DNA from: Bradyrhizobium huanghuaihaiense
Lineage (GTDB): Bacteria; Pseudomonadota; Alphaproteobacteria; Rhizobiales; Xanthobacteraceae
DNA: 64,000 bases
Reading direction: 5' to 3'
NCBI RefSeq assembly: GCF_007830635.1
Contig: NZ_VLLA01000003.1
Location: 372,001-436,000, forward strand
Part shown: positions 61,398 to 64,000 of the stretch, in pieces
How the letters are laid out: each line of letters opens with the position of its first letter
Numbering within the stretch: the stretch's first letter is position 1
Notes under the pieces: generated by a model
What the model saw: the letters and a program-made list of their open reading frames with translations, nothing else
Databases searched by the model: none
What the model was told of the DNA's origin: nothing
Program-made: the position numbers and the translations under genes

Positions 61398-61610
61398 GAT
61401 GCGGGAGAGATCGCAACGAAGGTTTTCGGCTTTCGTTGCGGCGCCGACGGAGCAACCGCCCCGGAAACTCTCAGGCAAAAGGACCGTATCGTCAGGACGA
61501 TCTGGAGAGAGGCGGCGCGATTTCAGGCAATCGTGGCGTCCACCGAAGGGGATAGTCCGTTGCGTGATCCGCAGCGGATCAAGCTCTCAGGTAACCGTGA
61601 CAGATGGGGC
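61398..61610 (+). promoter_or_regulatory. Tandem glycine riboswitch
   Basis: First aptamer about 61398-61495: GCGGGAGAG start, GCCGACGGAGCAACCGCCCC and AACTCTCAGGCAAAAGGACC, the conserved gcvT-type core. Second aptamer about 61500-61610: CTGGAGAGAGGCG, CACCGAAGGGGAT and AGCTCTCAGGTAACCGTGACAGA. The two sit directly upstream of the DadA-like gene at 61673, with about 60 nt between for an expression platform. Glycine binding usually turns on glycine-catabolic genes. Confidence 0.9.
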
Positions 61611-61672
61611 GCCGCCAACGGCCTTTGGCCGGCGGTCAGCCTATCCTAACTCACGGGAGCCCCGAACCTGCC

Positions 61673-62974
61673 ATGACCCATATCGCCATCATCGGCGCCG
61701 GCATCACCGGCGTGACGACTGCCTATGCCCTGCTCGAACGCGGCTTTGAGGTGACGGTGCTCGACAAGCACCGTTATGCCGCGATGGAGACATCATTCGC
61801 CAATGGCGGACAGCTCTCCGCCAGCAATGCCGAAGTGTGGAACAGCACCGCGACGATCCTGAAAGGCCTGCGCTGGATGTTCCGGCGCGACGCGCCGCTG
61901 CTGATGAACCCGCGGCCGAACTGGCACAAATATTCGTGGATGAGCGAGTTCGTCGCCAACATCGGCAACTACCGCGCCAACACGATCGAGACTACGCGGC
62001 TCGCGATCGAAGCCCGCAAGCATCTGTTCGAGATCGCGGCGCGCGAAGGCATCGACTTCGATCTCGAGCGCCGCGGCATCCTCCACATCTATCACGACAA
62101 GACGGGTTTCGAATCCGGCCTGCGCGTCAACGCGCTGCTGCAGGAAGGTGGCCTCGATCGCCGTCCGGTGACGCCGGAGGAGATCCGCGCGATCGAGCCG
62201 ACGCTGCGCAAGGCGTATTATGGCGGCTTCTACACGCCGTCGGATGCGACCGGCGATATCCACAAGTTCACCCGCGGGCTGGCGGACGCCTGCAAGCGGC
62301 GCGGCGCGACCTTCATCCACGAGGCCAATATCGATTCAATCGCGCGCGTCGGCAGCGGCTTCGTGCTCGGCTGGGCCGATCTTGCTGCAAGCGATGCCCT
62401 CGCCTCCGCGCGCGGCATGCTGAAGGCGGACGGTGTCGTGGTCTGCGCCGGCGTCGCCAGCCGCCACTTCGCGGCCCTCCTCGACGATCGCATCAACGTC
62501 TACCCGGTGAAGGGCTACTCGATCACCGTGCAGCTCGACACCGCCGAGAGCCGCAACGCGACGCCGACCGTGAGCCTGCTCGACGAAGCCGCCAAGATCG
62601 TCACCAGCCGGCTCGGTGCCGATCGCTTTCGCGTTGCCGGCACCGCCGAGTTCAACGACTTCAATCGCGACATCCGCGCCGACCGCGTGCAGCCGCTGGT
62701 CGACTGGGTGCGCAGCAACTTCCCCGCCATCGAGACCTCGCGCATCGTGCCCTGGGCCGGGCTGCGCCCGATGATGCCGAACATGATGCCGGTGGTGCGC
62801 GCGGGGCGGATTCCGGGCGTGTTCTTCAACACCGGCCACGGCCATCTCGGCTGGACCCTTTCGGCCGCCACCGCGCAGATGATCGCCGGGACCATCGACG
62901 GTTGGCGCGGGCTCAATGCGCCGCCGACCGTGCCTTCACTTGGGGTTGAGCGCGAGTATCGCCATGCATCCTGA
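61673..62974 (+). CDS. D-amino-acid dehydrogenase-like FAD oxidoreductase (DadA type)
   Basis: Predicted 433-aa flavoprotein. FAD fingerprint IAIIGAGITGVTTAYALLERG at the N-terminus, and family segments ANGGQLSASNAEVW, YPVKGYSITV and TGHGHLGWTLSAATA. Start at 61673 follows GGGAG. DadA-type enzymes oxidise D-amino acids or glycine, delivering electrons to the quinone pool. The glycine riboswitch in the leader suggests glycine (or a product of glycine-containing peptides) as substrate or inducer. It belongs with the peptidase and peptide importer around it. Confidence 0.9.
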   Translation: MTHIAIIGAGITGVTTAYALLERGFEVTVLDKHRYAAMETSFANGGQLSASNAEVWNSTATILKGLRWMFRRDAPLLMNPRPNWHKYSWMSEFVANIGNYRANTIETTRLAIEARKHLFEIAAREGIDFDLERRGILHIYHDKTGFESGLRVNALLQEGGLDRRPVTPEEIRAIEPTLRKAYYGGFYTPSDATGDIHKFTRGLADACKRRGATFIHEANIDSIARVGSGFVLGWADLAASDALASARGMLKADGVVVCAGVASRHFAALLDDRINVYPVKGYSITVQLDTAESRNATPTVSLLDEAAKIVTSRLGADRFRVAGTAEFNDFNRDIRADRVQPLVDWVRSNFPAIETSRIVPWAGLRPMMPNMMPVVRAGRIPGVFFNTGHGHLGWTLSAATAQMIAGTIDGWRGLNAPPTVPSLGVEREYRHAS

Positions 62975-63021
62975 GTGGTTTCCATCGGGCGCGGGGCGGC
63001 CTCTTGCGACTGCCCTGCCCT

Positions 63022-63036
63022 TGGCACACAATTTGC
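63022..63036 (+). promoter_or_regulatory. Candidate sigma-54 (-24/-12) promoter
   Basis: TGGCAC-ACAAT-TTGC matches the TGGCAC-N5-TTGC consensus with correct spacing. Expected start near 63047, about 110 nt before the permease gene. This would place the importer under nitrogen-linked enhancer control. Confidence 0.55.
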
Positions 63037-63156
63037 CCCGAAAGACCGGCATCTCCGGCCGGCTTTCCCAGCCCGAGTGACAGGCGCGCATGATAGACAC
63101 GTTCGAATCCACGGGCGCTCCAGGGCCCCACAAGTTCCGCAGCCGGAGATAGGTGC

Positions 63157-64000
63157 ATGCTAGGTTATCTCATTCGCCGCGTTCTGGCCGCGGTGCCCGT
63201 GATGGGCGTCGTCGCGCTGTTCGTGTTCCTGCTGCTGCGGCTGACGCCGGGCGATCCCGCCGCGATCCTCGCCGGCGACAATGCGACGCCGGAGCGGCTC
63301 GAGCGCATCCGCGAATCGCTCGGCCTCAACGAGCCCCTGATCGTGCAGTTCATCACCTGGGTGAACAAGCTGCTGCACGGCGACCTCGGAACATCGCTGA
63401 TCTCCAACCTGCCGGTGATGAAGATGATCGGCCAGCGCGTCGAGCCGTCGATCTCGATCGCGCTGTGCACCATCATCCTCGCCGTCATCGTCGCGGTTCC
63501 CTTGGGGGTGATCGCGGCGTGGAAGCACGGCACCTGGATCGACCGTTTCGTGATGGGCCTGTCGGTCCTGGGCTTCTCGGTGCCGGTGTTCGTGGTCGGC
63601 TATGTCCTGATCGAGGTCTTCGCGATCGATCTGCGCCTGGTGCCGGTGCAGGGCTTCCGCAGCATCTTCAACGGTTTCGGGCCGTTCTTCGAGCGCATGA
63701 TCCTGCCGACCTGCGCCCTGTCCTTCATCTACATCGCGCTGATCGCGCGCATGACGCGCGCGGCGATGCTCGACGTTCTCGGCGAAGATTACGTGCGAAC
63801 GGCACGTGCGAAAGGCATCAACGAGGTTGCCGTGATGATGCGGCATGCGCTGCGCAATGCCGCCGTGCCCGTGATCACCGTGATCGGCACCGGCTTTGCG
63901 CTGCTGATCTCCGGCGTCGTCGTCACCGAGAGCGTGTTCAACATCCCCGGCATCGGGCGCCTCACCGTCGATGCGGTGCTGGCGCGCGACTATCCGGTGA
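63157..64000 (+). CDS. Dipeptide-type ABC transporter permease, N-terminal part
   Basis: First 281 codons of a DppB-type permease that runs off the window. The start at 63157 has GGAGATAG upstream. The N-terminal motif is MLGYLIRRVLAAVPVMGVV and LRLTPGDPA, characteristic of DppB/OppB. The EAA loop (RTARAKGINEVAVMMRHALRN, then AAVPVITVIG) is present near the end. The remaining subunits probably follow outside the window. It should work with the family-5 binding proteins upstream. Confidence 0.92.
   Translation, partial: MLGYLIRRVLAAVPVMGVVALFVFLLLRLTPGDPAAILAGDNATPERLERIRESLGLNEPLIVQFITWVNKLLHGDLGTSLISNLPVMKMIGQRVEPSISIALCTIILAVIVAVPLGVIAAWKHGTWIDRFVMGLSVLGFSVPVFVVGYVLIEVFAIDLRLVPVQGFRSIFNGFGPFFERMILPTCALSFIYIALIARMTRAAMLDVLGEDYVRTARAKGINEVAVMMRHALRNAAVPVITVIGTGFALLISGVVVTESVFNIPGIGRLTVDAVLARDYPV

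Overview
The window looks like chromosome of a Bradyrhizobium-type alphaproteobacterium. Base composition is GC-rich, and the accessory families (DUF3126, CHCC zinc finger, HxlR/DoxX pair, GT87 and GT39 proteins) and the palindromic intergenic repeats near 23.9, 27.7 and 61.2 kb are typical of that group. Identification rests on recognising protein families by eye; no database search was possible.

Left chromosomal part (1-31.3 kb). The window opens inside a polyamine-type ABC importer operon (ATPase end, Tat-exported binding protein, two permeases). It is followed by an Asp/Glu/hydantoin racemase-family gene and a convergent ureohydrolase with one altered metal ligand. Next come a manganese catalase fused to a YciE-type ferritin-like domain, small envelope proteins, a gamma-carbonic anhydrase, a candidate CtrA site, a TPR protein, a thioesterase and a VOC protein behind a 24-bp perfect palindrome. 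A large SAM/adenylate cyclase/AAA/TPR signalling protein follows. An AraC regulator then diverges from a three-gene molybdopterin oxidoreductase, ferredoxin and FprA-type reductase operon. CysE, a polytopic membrane protein, an alpha/beta hydrolase, a flavin monooxygenase and a lipoprotein complete this part.

Integrated element (31,368-45,727, about 14.4 kb). A tRNA-Leu(UAA) gene is followed by an element bounded by a perfect 61-bp direct repeat of the tRNA 3' part. It encodes a tyrosine integrase, an AlpA/Xis-like HTH protein, a RepA-like AAA ATPase, an iteron-like GGGACA/TGTCCC cluster, a TSCPD-like protein and several unknown coiled-coil or small proteins. It also has a Nu1-like small terminase with internal GTCTAC repeats, an 1151-aa tail tape-measure-like protein, a tRNA-like gene and a lower-GC cargo segment. 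I see no large terminase, portal, capsid or other tail genes. This is the gene content of a phage satellite (PICI-like) or a strongly reduced prophage, and it is the most interesting part of the window. The combination of an own small terminase and an own tape-measure protein is unusual.

Right chromosomal part (45.7-64 kb). An HxlR regulator diverges from DoxX and NmrA-type genes. A serine-nucleophile protein, a block of polytopic membrane proteins (two tandem GT87 paralogues, a GT39 protein, one unknown) and a Bcr/CflA-type MFS exporter follow. The end of the window is a peptide or amino-acid catabolic locus: two tandem paralogous family-5 solute-binding proteins, an M20 peptidase, a tandem glycine riboswitch in front of a DadA-like FAD dehydrogenase, and the start of a DppB-type permease gene behind a sigma-54-type promoter.
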